A DNA stretch of 12,404 nt from Ectocarpus siliculosus (lineage: Eukaryota; Sar; Phaeophyceae; Ectocarpales; Ectocarpaceae), in assembly GCA_000310025.1 (NCBI GenBank), contig FN649734.1, positions 3,307,629 through 3,320,032 on the forward strand. The letters run 5' to 3'. Made by a program: the position numbers and the translations under genes. This document shows, in pieces, positions 1 through 8,220 of the stretch. Position 1 is the first letter of the stretch, and each line of letters begins with the position of its first letter. The notes under the pieces were generated by a model that did not search any database, had not been told where the DNA came from, and was given only the letters and a program-made list of their open reading frames with translations.

Positions 1-65
1 TCATGCACCGGCACTGGTACAAACACCGCGACCTCAAGACGTGGAACCTGCTCTACAACCACCAG
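1..65 (+). CDS. Kinase exon a: catalytic loop
   Basis: This partial exon enters from the left edge; bases 1-2 finish a codon that starts outside. It encodes [21 protein letters not shown] in two parts: a helix-E end (MHRHWYK) and the catalytic loop (HRDLKTWN). The ATG at position 3 is internal, because kinase sequence must precede it. The donor is CAG|GTGAGG at 66, phase 0, and is followed at once by a run of ten G. CDK11 kinases usually have a hydrophobic residue before HRD and Ser where Trp stands here. Confidence 0.85.
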
Positions 66-1433
66 GTGAGGGGGGGGGGCTCCCTTGCCAACGCCACACG
101 ACCGCAAAACAGCTGCTGCGGTGCGGCAGTCGCGCGTACCGTGGGCTAAGGGAAGGAACGGGTATATACATGGCAGGGTTCAGAACTGCTGTAAGCACCT
201 GGAAGGTAAAGGAAAATGCATCTAGTGTGCTACTAAATATGTGTTGTGTTTGTGTGTGTGTGTTTTGTGTTGTACAAATGTGTTGCGCGAGTGTTTTTTT
301 GTTTTGATTTGAGTCGGGACGTATGTGTAACGAGAAGAGATCGTGGTTTAGGGCCTCGGCTCGAGTACGTTCGAACTCTCCTGCGCATGATTTCCGGTTG
401 AGGGGTGGCTGTGTCCGGGAGTTTTCCGAAGCAGTTGGTCGGTCTCGAATCTGGTCTATACCTAAGTACTTGGCCCTGTTGCAGGCAGCACTTGCCGCCT
501 CTCTTTTTCTCTCATGTGTGTTGCACGCATGTCGGCCGTTTTGCACGGTGAGTGTGTTGGCATGCGTACACCGTAGACAAGGTGGCGGATAGGAAGCGGA
601 ATTCTCCTGGCTGGGAAGAGAAAGGAAGCCGACCTATTCGACTCCCCGATAACCCGCAGAGCGGAAGAGCAACACCGTCCGGCACAGATCTATTTCGGCC
701 CTTCCGTTTACTGCACAGTAGCACTTGTCCATAGCCCTACTCCCCTCGATGTGGTCACATCCTCTGCGTTTTTGTCTAATTTCTTTGTGCGTGTCGTTGG
801 CTGCTGCTGCTGCTGCTGCTTCTGTGAACGTAGGGCAAGCTGGCTATCTGCGACTTCGGTCTGGCGAGAAAGTACGAGGAACCCATCCGGCCGTACACTA
901 CCCCCGTCGTGACACAGTGGTACCGGTGCCCTGAGCTCCTCCTCGGTGAGTGTTGACGCGGAAGGCAGGTGAGTTTTGACGGGATGGTGGCGATTTTTGA
1001 CGGGATGGTCGAGAGTGTTTACGGAAAGCCCGCGAGTTTGACGCGGAAGGCCGGTGGGTTTTGACGGAAGGATGGCGACCGCTTTTTGAGTCAGCTGGCG
1101 AAGATTGACGTCGAGGGCTAGTGAAAGCTGGAAAAGAACGTGTCCCACCTGGTACAAGATTATTTGCTGCAACGAGTTTTTTTTTTTTTTTGGTACGCGT
1201 ACATACAGCGTTTTGTTGCACGGGTTTTGTTTTCGACCACACCCGCAAGACGGGTGGAGTGGAGAAAACTCGTGTGTAGTCGTCGTCCATGATTCTAAAG
1301 CTATTGAGGTACGGTCTACCGTTCCAGACAAAAGATTGAATGGCAAACCCGTCGTACTTCAATTTACGGCAACCAACGTTGTAGACACGGCGACTAACGC
1401 AGCGGACGGTCGGTTGACACCGCTGTCTACTGC

Positions 1434-1465
<32 letters not shown>

Positions 1466-4412
1466 GCGCAGGCGAGAAGACCTACAGCACAGGCGTGGAC
1501 ACCTGGAGCGTGGGAACGATCTTCGGCGAGCTCGTGCTGGGGTCTCCCATGTTTCAGGTGCGGCGACGTGTTCGGGTGCATCGGGACGCACTGCTATACA
1601 TTTGTTCCGTTTTTTGTGTGTCGAGTCGTTGTGATGGATGTCGATTGAAAACGAATGTGTTGATACCATTACCTTTGTCTTTCCTAGATGCCATCGCGAT
1701 GGAGAGATTTTTTTCCTCAGCTGCGTGGGTGTTTCACGTGCTGGAATGAGTTTCTCTCGACCTTCGCTGGCGAGAGCGCTGCACGCACATACTGGCACCG
1801 TTTTTCTGCTAGAGCTGTTGTTTCAAGTGTCTTTTCCGCGCGTGCTAAATAGAATATTATTACTTCGGAAGTATGACGTTTTGGGGTCACCCTCGAGTCT
1901 AGCTTGTAGCGCGTATCGTTGGCATTCCTCCGCCCGGCGAGAGCCTGAGGTTCTCCACCCCTGCCTGGTGTTTTTGCCTGCGTGCTTACTTTGCCTCTTG
2001 TAGACCGGTGGAGCAGCTCTGCGACGGCCACAGCCTGTTGTAGGCGTGGCCGCTCGCCAACCCTATTTAGTTTTTTCGTGTGCTGCGCGTTGACGTCCAT
2101 TGCCGAGATTTAACTTAACTTCATCCCTACATCCCCATGATCGATGACAGTGATGAGGCCGAGCAATCGTCCACGTCCATGACCAATGCGTCCGAGCAAA
2201 AGTAAAACGCTCCCCGTGATCGCATGCGTTCGTGCATAGTTGCCTTACCTCTCTTCCGCACCTCCTCCCCTCCCTCCACCGCCTGTTGTGGCCTGTATGC
2301 AGGGCAAGACGGAGATCGACCAGCTTAAGCTGATCTTCGGGGTGCTGGGATCCCCGACGGAGGATCGGTGGCCCGGGTGGACCAAGCTGCCTGGCGCGAA
2401 GAGCGTCGGCTGGCGTCAGGGCACGGGGAACCAGCTCCGAGCAACGTTTCCGACCAACGGCTTCAGGTTAGAACGGGCTTCTGTTGCCGCTGGTGCTTTT
2501 GTTGTGTTTGTGGAGTGCACAGCTCCGATCAACGTTTGCGACCGACGGCTCCAGGGGCTGGTGCTGCTGTTGTTGTGTTTGTCAAATGTGCAGCTCCAAG
2601 CAACGTTTGCGACCAACGACTTGAGGGGTTGCTGCTGCTGTTGGTCCTGGTGATGCTGTTGTTGTGTTTATCAAGTGCAGCTTCGAGCATCGTTTGGGAT
2701 CGATGGCATGTCTGAACCATGAACTTCGTTCGCGGGAGGGGGGAGGGGGGGGGGGGGGGGGAGGGCAGGTTGCGCGGCGTCGTGGAGCAAGGTTTTACCC
2801 GTTATGCCAACACTTGATTAACACGCCAACACCAAACACTGAACCCGTCGGTCGCAAACGTTGCATAACCACGAGCAAGTATGCGGCCGCAATCTCTGGG
2901 GACCAACGTTGCCTGGTTATTTTTTCGTTGTCGTCGACATCTCCGCCTAGATGTACCCACCCTCCCGGTGGAGTAGGTCGAGCTGTGTAAGGTCGAGAAC
3001 CCTCACTCCGCGCACAGGGTATGATCGCACCACGTCGTGTTAAATTAGTCATGCACTGTTTCTGAAAGTGAAAGCCCCAGAATATATATCCGTCATTCGC
3101 AGCAACCATCCGCATGCAAATGGGTAAGGGCAAGATGCCGAACACCCGTGTTGCGGAATGCAGCGCACCACCCCCCATGCGACTCGCCAATACCTCACCC
3201 GTCCCGGCTTTGCAGGGGTGCGCGGTCAATGGTCTAAGAACTAAGCACTACTTCGCGTTTGGTGATGTGAGAGCGTGGTCTGGTGAAAACCCGGCGTGCT
3301 CCGTCCCGGCTTTGCAGGGGTGCGCGGTCAATGGTCTAAGAACTAAGGCATGCAGATCATGAGTACGCCCCTCCCCCCGAAGCCAACCAAAATTTGCTCC
3401 ACTTTTCTCTTGCCCTCCCCTCCGCCACACATGCACACCCTTTGCAGCGGGAAGCCGTCGATCAGCACCCAGGGCCTGGAGCTGATGAACGGCCTGCTGG
3501 CCCTCGACCCGCAGCAGCGCATGTCCGCGCACGACGCCCTCGAACACTGCTGGTTCACCACGGAGAGGCCGGCACCCACGCCCCTCGGAGACATGCCGCA
3601 GGTATGCATGATGGCAAGGGTTGTGTTCTGTACCAAGGGTCTGAAGGTAATGTTTCGGGTAAGGGTATTGGGGAAGTGTCACATGCCGCCGGTACGTATG
3701 ATTGCAAGGGTTATGTTCTGTATGTTTCGAGTAGGGTATTGGGGGGAAAGTTTCACAGAAATCACGAGACAGAATTATCGGGTAGGGTTTGTGAAGGGCA
3801 GGGTATGGACGAAGTGTCACAGAACTCACAGACACAAGTAGGGGTTTTGGAAGTGGTATGTCACAGAACTCGACCAGGAGTATCTGTGGGACAGATGCCT
3901 GGAAGCATTCCACCGGTACACTTCTTTTGTGAGTGCCCTACAGAACAATCCCCTTGTAGTAGCGTGATTGCTGCATATACGTGCATGCCTATGTACCAAC
4001 AACGTCGCTGCGGTGCCGTCCCGCGCCGTAGATGAGTAAATATGCCGGCCCAAGTTTGGTGGCGTAAAGATGGCGTTGTTGTTGCTGTGTCCTAGGCCTT
4101 GGGCCTTGCTTGTGTCGTACTACTGCTGTTGGCGCCAGGCGCCAAGTTTTGTAGGCCTGGGAGCGCTTGTGTCGAGCGCAGGGTGAGTGTCTTCGTCGTG
4201 TCCAACCTCGATCTCGCCGCCGCCGCCGCTGCCTCTTGTCCCGATTCGCGCTTGCGTGGCGGCAGGTGGACTCCAAGCTGGACAAGGACATCAACAACGC
4301 CCTGGCGAAGTGGTCCAAGGCGCAGATCGGCAAGCAGAGCATGAGAGGGGGCGTCTCCCCTCCCGCCCCGTCACGACAGCAACGGCCAGAAATTCGACCG
4401 AAGGGGGTATAG
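1..4412 (+). CDS. CDK11-like serine/threonine protein kinase, C-terminal part (5' end outside window)
   Basis: This is the 3' portion of a CMGC-group kinase gene, joined from 1-65, 834-945, 1472-1557, 2303-2466, 3448-3601 and 4266-4412. The five introns have phases 0, 1, 0, 2 and 0, and the spliced frame stays open for 241 residues to a TAG stop. Numbering from the first full codon (position 3), the catalytic loop HRDLKTWN is at residues 8-15, DFG at 28-30 and the activation segment [16 protein letters not shown] at 40-55. DTWSVG is at 68-73 and the subdomain XI arginine in LDPQQR at 166. HRDLKT, the YT..VVT.WYR segment, [12 protein letters not shown] and P..DRWPG fit CDK11/PITSLRE better than CDK10. 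Known CDK11 kinases act with L-type cyclins in transcription and splicing; that role here is inferred. The catalytic Asp, Lys and Asn are present, so activity is plausible. Oddities are TWN for TSN, CPE for APE and Lys before HRD. The ATP-binding lobe and PITSLRE helix are outside the window. Confidence 0.85.
834..945 (+). CDS. Kinase exon b: DFG motif and activation segment
   Basis: The acceptor is GTGAACGTAG at 824-833, after a TGC-repeat tract. The exon reads [14 protein letters not shown], then the T-loop and [10 protein letters not shown]. The threonines at fragment residues 43-44 are the likely activating phosphorylation sites by analogy with the CDK T-loop. Cys replaces the usual Ala of the APE motif. 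The donor is CTCG|GTGAGT at 946, phase 1. Confidence 0.88.
946..1085 (+). repeat. Degenerate 21-23 bp tandem array starting at the intron 2 donor
   Basis: About six units start at 946, 969, 990, 1011, 1032 and 1054. The core is GTGAGTTTTGACGG followed by GATGG or AAGGC. The first unit begins exactly at the 5' splice site, so a second full GTGAGT lies at 969. Use of that second donor would bring a TGA into frame, so it should not yield kinase. Confidence 0.75.
1177..1191 (+). repeat. Poly-T run (15) in kinase intron 2
   Basis: Fifteen consecutive T in mid-intron, far from the acceptor at 1471. No function is evident. Confidence 0.9.
1433..1464 (+). repeat. (CTGT)8 microsatellite at the intron 2 acceptor
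   Basis: Eight perfect CTGT units end seven bases before exon c and form most of the pyrimidine-rich tract of this acceptor. Length variation here could affect splicing of the subdomain IX exon; that is inference. Confidence 0.9.
1472..1557 (+). CDS. Kinase exon c: subdomain IX
   Basis: The acceptor CGCAG ends at 1471 directly after a CTGT microsatellite that serves as the pyrimidine tract. The exon completes Gly59 and encodes [14 protein letters not shown] and then [14 protein letters not shown]. The invariant Asp of subdomain IX is present. CDKs usually have Met and Cys where this protein has Thr (DTWSVGT). The donor CAG|GTGCGG at 1558 is weaker than the others, phase 0. Confidence 0.88.
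1558..2302 (+). other. Kinase intron 3, no internal feature
   Basis: This is a 745-base intron between exons c and d. It has mixed composition, no tandem array and no coding signal beyond a 22-codon acidic reading frame at 2137-2205 that I do not accept as a gene. The end is C/T-rich (CCTCCCCTCCCTCCACC) before the TGTATGCAG acceptor. Confidence 0.75.
2303..2466 (+). CDS. Kinase exon d: subdomain X and CMGC insert
   Basis: The acceptor is TGTATGCAG ending at 2302. The exon encodes [16 protein letters not shown], then a PTEDRWPGW segment and [12 protein letters not shown], matching the CDK11 order (SEIDQ..., LG.P...WPG, NNLRK.F). The donor is TTCAG|GTTAGA at 2467, phase 2. The last 35 coding bases (2432-2466) are the first copy of a tandem array that continues into intron 4. 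Confidence 0.87.
2432..2710 (+). repeat. Exon-intron spanning tandem array, about 4 units of 71-88 bp
   Basis: Units start at 2432, 2520, 2591 and 2678, each with a version of CAGCTCCGAGCAACGTTT. Unit 1 is the last 35 bases of exon d plus the start of intron 4. Units 2 to 4 lie in the intron and still read [22 protein letters not shown] and [11 protein letters not shown] in the exon frame. The donor AGGT of unit 1 is AGGG in units 2 and 3. A T/G-rich half (GTTGTTGTGTTT) follows each exon-like part. Confidence 0.85.
2738..2761 (+). repeat. G-run (6 + 17) in kinase intron 4
   Basis: Six G, one A, then 17 G. Such runs are prone to slippage and assembly error. They could form G-quadruplexes on the coding strand and in the pre-mRNA. 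Confidence 0.9.
3199..3245 (-). repeat. Dispersed short repeat, partial copy A
   Basis: These 47 bases are identical to 3301-3347 (core on the + strand GGCTTTGCAGGGGTGCGCGG). It lies in kinase intron 4, 102 bp before copy B in the same orientation, and lacks both ends of the fuller copies. Orientation follows the convention that copies C and D read on the + strand. Confidence 0.85.
3280..3376 (-). repeat. Dispersed short repeat, copy B
   Basis: This is a near full-length copy in kinase intron 4, inverted relative to those at 5401 and 12288. On the + strand it runs from CTGGTGAAAACCCGGCG through GGTCTAAGAACTAAGGCATG to GAGTACGCCCCTCCCCCC, where the C-rich end matches the G-run border of the other copies. 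It carries no reading frame of note. Confidence 0.82.
3448..3601 (+). CDS. Kinase exon e: subdomain XI and end of kinase domain
   Basis: The acceptor is CCCTTTGCAG ending at 3447. The first base completes Ser142. The exon encodes [20 protein letters not shown] and then [11 protein letters not shown], the standard end of a CDK C-lobe. The subdomain XI Arg (residue 166) is present. A proline-rich linker ([14 protein letters not shown]) follows. The donor is CCGCAG|GTATGC at 3602, phase 0. The last 11 coding bases lie inside the first unit of the intron 5 array. Confidence 0.87.
3591..3862 (+). repeat. Degenerate tandem array spanning the exon e/intron 5 junction
   Basis: Units begin at 3591, 3681, 3755 and 3819 (90, 74, 64 and 44 bases, shrinking rightward). 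Unit 1 starts inside exon e (ACATGCCGCA|GGTATGCATG) and unit 2 repeats it as ACATGCCGCCGGTACGTATG. Shared parts include GCAAGGGTT.TGTTCTGTA, GGGTATTGGGG and a closing GTGTC or TTTC before ACA. Units 3 and 4 are increasingly diverged. Confidence 0.75.
4266..4412 (+). CDS. Kinase exon f: C-terminal tail and stop
   Basis: The acceptor GGCGGCAG ends at 4265 after a CCGCCG-rich pyrimidine stretch. The exon keeps phase 0 and encodes a 48-residue charged tail beginning [20 protein letters not shown], ending with TAG at 4410-4412. The tail is lysine-rich, then proline/arginine-rich, with no fold I recognise. Another small exon inside intron 5 cannot be excluded, since a donor-like GTGAGT sits at 4183, but direct joining of e to f preserves the frame. 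Confidence 0.7.
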   Translation: MDSKLDKDINNALAKWSKAQIGKQSMRGGVSPPAPSRQQRPEIRPKGV

Positions 4413-4768
4413 GCTAAGGCTAAAGGGTGGTAGTAGGGAAGATAATCGTTTGGCATGGCATCGGGTGGACGAGGGGTTAGCGTAGCCTCCGTGGTGTGGG
4501 TTTGGGCGTGACGCCGCGCTTTGGTAGTGGGGAAATCCACCGAATGGGAAGAAGTATGTACCTGCCGCAGCTTGCAAGCAGTTGGGCGCGATGGTGGCGA
4601 TAACAAGTGTCCCTCACACGAAATGGTGTCTCAACCTGGATGGTAGAAAGTGGGGGGTGGGGGGTGACAGCACGAACGTTCGCGGCTCATCTCTGTGCGA
4701 TTGAACTGGATGCTTGATCGAAAATATGAAGCACAGAAAATAGAGGGAAATAGGGATGAATCGTGGGT

Positions 4769-4774
4769 AATAAA
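4769..4774 (+). other. Possible poly(A) signal of the kinase gene
   Basis: AATAAA lies 357 bases beyond the kinase stop in an A/T-richer stretch. A hexamer like this can easily occur by chance, and no cleavage site can be seen. Confidence 0.25.
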
Positions 4775-5153
4775 CCGTTTGCTGATGAATCAAACAAAAA
4801 TGGGGCAAAAAACGTGTTTCTTTTTGTGTGTGTGAAGTATGGTGCATGCCGCCCTCCCGTCCGTTCGAGGGCCTGTGTGTGGCTCCCGGGAAGTTCGACA
4901 ATGAGAAAAACGGAAGTTTGACGTCCTGGTACGGTTACGCCTCGCTCGCTTGCTTCTTCTGCGTTCGCGGTCTACGATTTGGAATGACTCGTGTGCGTGC
5001 ATCTGCGCCAGCCAGCATGTCTCGAAAACAGCATGCTCATCTAAACAGACGTGTTTTTTCCCTAAAGCCAACGAGTGCAAAACACCGAGTAAGTCTCGGT
5101 GTGGGGTGTGGACTCTATCCTGGTGAAAATCTGCTCACCCATACATTGTTCGA

Positions 5154-5174
5154 GGGGGGGGGGGGGGGGGGGGG
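5154..5174 (+). repeat. Poly-G run (21)
   Basis: Twenty-one consecutive G, the longest homopolymer in the window. It is not next to a recognisable copy of the dispersed repeat. Confidence 0.9.
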
Positions 5175-5391
5175 TACGTTCGTTTTCCACTTTGAATGAA
5201 AGGCCCCCCTAGCTTGCACCTCGCGTCGTTTCGCCTAAACAATTGTTAAGGGCCGCTTTACCTATCTGGCCTTTGCTCCCAAGAGATCGTGCCGGCTGAG
5301 TTGATAGAAATGGAGCAGACCCAGCGCACGTGACTGCTGTAGTCGTTATTTCATATGGTTTTCCCCGGAGGCTAGAGAGAGAGTTTGGCCA

Positions 5392-5520
5392 GGGGGGGGG
5401 GGGTGTACTCATAGTCGTGCATGCCGTAGTCATTAGACCATTGACCTCGCATCCCTACAAAGCCGGGACGGAGCACGCCGGGTTCTCACCGGACCAGGCT
5501 CTTCGGCAGGGGGGGGGGGG
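5392..5520 (+). repeat. Dispersed short repeat, copy C, with a 12-base G-run at each end
   Basis: The core at 5401-5498 differs from copy D (12288-12385) at only three of 98 positions. It begins GGGTGTACTCATAGTCGTGC and ends CTCACCGGACCAGG. Twelve G stand on each side, at 5392-5403 and 5509-5520. There is no coding capacity, no terminal inverted repeat and no tRNA-like promoter box that I can see, so its class (terminal fragment, MITE-like or other) is open. Confidence 0.85.
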
Positions 5521-6600
5521 CTTGGCTTGTATCCGGCGAAAAAGTTTTCACTTCGGGCTTTAGAGCTGGTTGCTTTCACACGGCGGGCGGGCCGTTACCA
5601 CATGCGCGGTACACGTGTTCACATCGATGTTGGGCCGCTCACTGCGCGTTAGTGGCAAAGGGCAAGCCGGGCTATTCAGCTGGTTTCGACAGCCCCCGCA
5701 GTGGTCGACGAGCAGTTGTTGTTGACGTCGGTGTTTTCCATCTTTTGAAAAAATGTCTTCGGTTTGTTCCGGGCGAGCGAATTGCCCCCCCTCTCCCCCC
5801 CGCCGCCGCCGCCTTTTTTGTTTTGGTGCTTGGCGCGCTCACAAGATGAGAGATTTGAAAGAATGGGTTTCAGTTTTGGGTAGGCTGTACTCTAGCGCTC
5901 CGTCTGCCGAAACCGAACCTGTTGTGTCTTTAATGTCTTTTGAGCGTTGTGACTGGCTGGCTGTGCTCCCCTTCCCCGAAAGTATATTTGAAAATGAAAA
6001 AAAGTAATATTGTGAGAAGGAAAAAACGTCGATGCGGCAGGGCGGCCTCACGAAGAATACAAGCAACAAATGGGAAACATGCGGCCGGCTGGGTAGAGTA
6101 GGTTGTACAACGGGCGCATTTTCAGTTGACTTGGGAGGAGGAAGTACGTTCTCGACTGGTTCAGTAAATGCGGTCATCCCCGCTTTTGCTTGCGGTTCAC
6201 ATGTCTGGAGGAGTTGGTTTTTCAGGACACCACGGCCCGCAGTTGTGAACCGGCCGGAAGGCGTTGATTGGCCGATTCCCAACGACTCTGGCTTGTCTTT
6301 CAGCTCTGCTCTTTTTGTCGTCACCGCTGTACCAGCGGGCAAGGATTGCGATTGATTTCGCGATTGATTCCCCGCGTCGGCCAAGTGTTGTTGCGGTTCG
6401 TTCACCATCGATTCCCGCGACGCCAAGCAAAGCGCTTGAAGTGTTTTATCTTCTCCGAAGCCGATGATCTCGTTCGACACCGAAATAATAAGTATTGTTT
6501 GTGTATTTTGTGTGTGTGCGTGAAAAAAAACGCGCACCCGCGCGTGTGGGGTTGACCCTCCCATCGTTTAGCTTCGTTTTCTGAGTTCGCGCCTCCGGTG
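5521..6600. other. Intergenic DNA without a supported gene
   Basis: No coding signal was found on either strand. A C-rich, CCGCCG-containing stretch lies at about 5786-5812. The region is of mixed composition. A 241-codon open frame on the minus strand (6564-5839) has no recognisable domain and no splice-site context. Confidence 0.5.
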
Positions 6601-8220
6601 GTTTGGTGCTGTTATCTTTTTTCGTGTGCCGTGTGACTGTCTGTCGTCGTGTGTGTGTTGATTTGTTATTTTGATTCGTATTGTGTTTTGCTTTTTTTAG
6701 CCAGGTCCGGATTGGTAAGACATATGGGCAGAGCCGTGCTAGCTTGGAATGAATACTGCTGGTGGGTGCGTTTTTTCTCTCTTCATGTTTTGTTTTCGAA
6801 AAAAAAATAATGATCGCCGAGCGAGGTCGATGTCAAAACTAGCCGACGAGAATGGGGGGTGGGGGGTCGTAGAAAAATATATATCCCAAGTCTGCAACAA
6901 CAAAAAGAAAACGGGGAATACTAGCATACGAAACCAAATTGTTCTGCGGAAGAAATGTAACACGCGACAATATGGTCTGTGCCTTGAAAACAAGCTCTCG
7001 AGAGAAGTATTTATTAGCTTAACCGAGTTTTTTTTTGTTGCTGTTGTTTTGTCGCGAAGAATAACGGAGAAGAACACGCCAGGGCTCTGCTGCTGTGTTT
7101 GTGGTGTGAATTGAACTCTGGGGAAAATGTGTGGTGTGTGTCGCTTGAAAGTTATCTCCCGGTTTTTTCACTTCATTGCTAGACGTCCACAGCAGGAACC
7201 TACGTAGTTGACAGGCAGGCAGGCAGGTACGTACGCCTGCTCCCCCCCCAAAAAAAAGCGTCAACCAAAAGTCGTATACGTGTGAAGTGGGGCGGCATCA
7301 TATTGACAACCCATTAATTTTCGCTTGTTTTGCCCTTTTGAGGGTTGGTGAAGGCGTGCTCTTTGGCCGCTACTACTCTAAATATGTCGCTAGCTAGCGT
7401 CCACTGCTCGTTGCATTTTTGGGTGTTACTTGTTGGCCGTATGGAGCCTGGTTTCGGCAGGGGCCCCGCAGACAGACTGCCTGCCGCCGAAGTTCATCAG
7501 GCGGTGGAGGACAGAGAGAGATGGGTGCAATAAGCACTGACTGGCTGCTGTCGCTGCGCCCGCCCCTGCGGCCACCTGTTGTTTTTCTAGTTTCGGGACG
7601 TGTTCTAGTATTATACCGTTTTTTATGGTAGTAGACAGGCAGCTCAGGAGGTGGTGGGCGAAAGAGAGAGGATAGAACAGTTGCCCTTCTTTTGTTTGAA
7701 TGAAAAGTTTTCTCTGAAAGAGATCGGGGTAGTAGGTAGTGTACCCAACGAGGGAGGACAACCATGATGTACCATGTTCGGAGCGCCAAACTCCAGGTTT
7801 TGTGTTGGATGACCCTCCCGGCTCCACCCTCCCGCCGCAGCGATTCATTCATCCGGTCGTTTTCGTTCCGATTCTTCTTGTGGGGATGGATGATCCAGGT
7901 TGGCCTGACTTTTGCAGTACTACCGCTGCTGCTCTCGATTATAATCAAGATAATTCATCCGCGCTATTTTTTTTCTCTTTGTTGTTGAATCACGAAACAG
8001 CAGTCAGTGTGTCGAATTCTTCTTACTTGTTGCATCCTGCTTTGCTGGGCGGCGGAGTCGGGGTAGTTGTGGATCGGTGCAATTTATTTTGCCACCAGGG
8101 GGGGGTCACAGAAGAATAGATCTGCATTGGGATGATGGGGGTGTGTGTGGAAAAGGCGAGGCGAACGAGGTGTCATAAGAAATGAATGGTAAAGGTGTGC
8201 ACACGACACGTGGTATAAGT
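6601..8220. other. Intergenic DNA with low-complexity tracts, no supported gene
   Basis: A T/G-rich tract at about 6615-6699 ends in a strong acceptor-like CTTTTTTTAG (6691-6700), with GTAAGA at 6715. A short GGCA repeat lies at about 7211-7226 and a run of C then A at about 7243-7257. Open frames here carry no domain I recognise. Confidence 0.45.

Larger units (their letters stand above)
4413..5391 (+). other. Probable kinase 3' UTR and intergenic DNA
   Basis: No coding signal is visible. The first few hundred bases are probably 3' UTR. An AATAAA hexamer at 4769-4774, 357 bases after the stop, is a possible poly(A) signal, but the organism's preferred signal is unknown to me. A 21-base G-run sits at 5154-5174. 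Open frames here lack splice context and recognisable protein features. Confidence 0.5.

Noticed and set aside
2137-2205. Acidic 22-codon frame ([12 protein letters not shown]...) inside kinase intron 3
   Set aside because: It looks protein-like but is short, has an in-frame stop just upstream, and is not needed to keep the kinase frame. It could be a retained-intron end, but nothing supports that.
3199-3376. CRISPR-like or regularly spaced repeat
   Set aside because: There are only two direct copies with one spacer, in an intron of a eukaryotic gene. The family is dispersed and in both orientations.
4100-4190. Possible extra small exon in kinase intron 5 ending at the donor-like GTGAGT at 4183
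   Set aside because: The obvious acceptor (GTAG at 4154) would give a 28-base exon, which breaks the frame between exons e and f.
5839-6564. A 241-codon open frame on the minus strand
   Set aside because: There is no recognisable domain, the composition is like its surroundings, and its ends do not match a convincing start or splice site.
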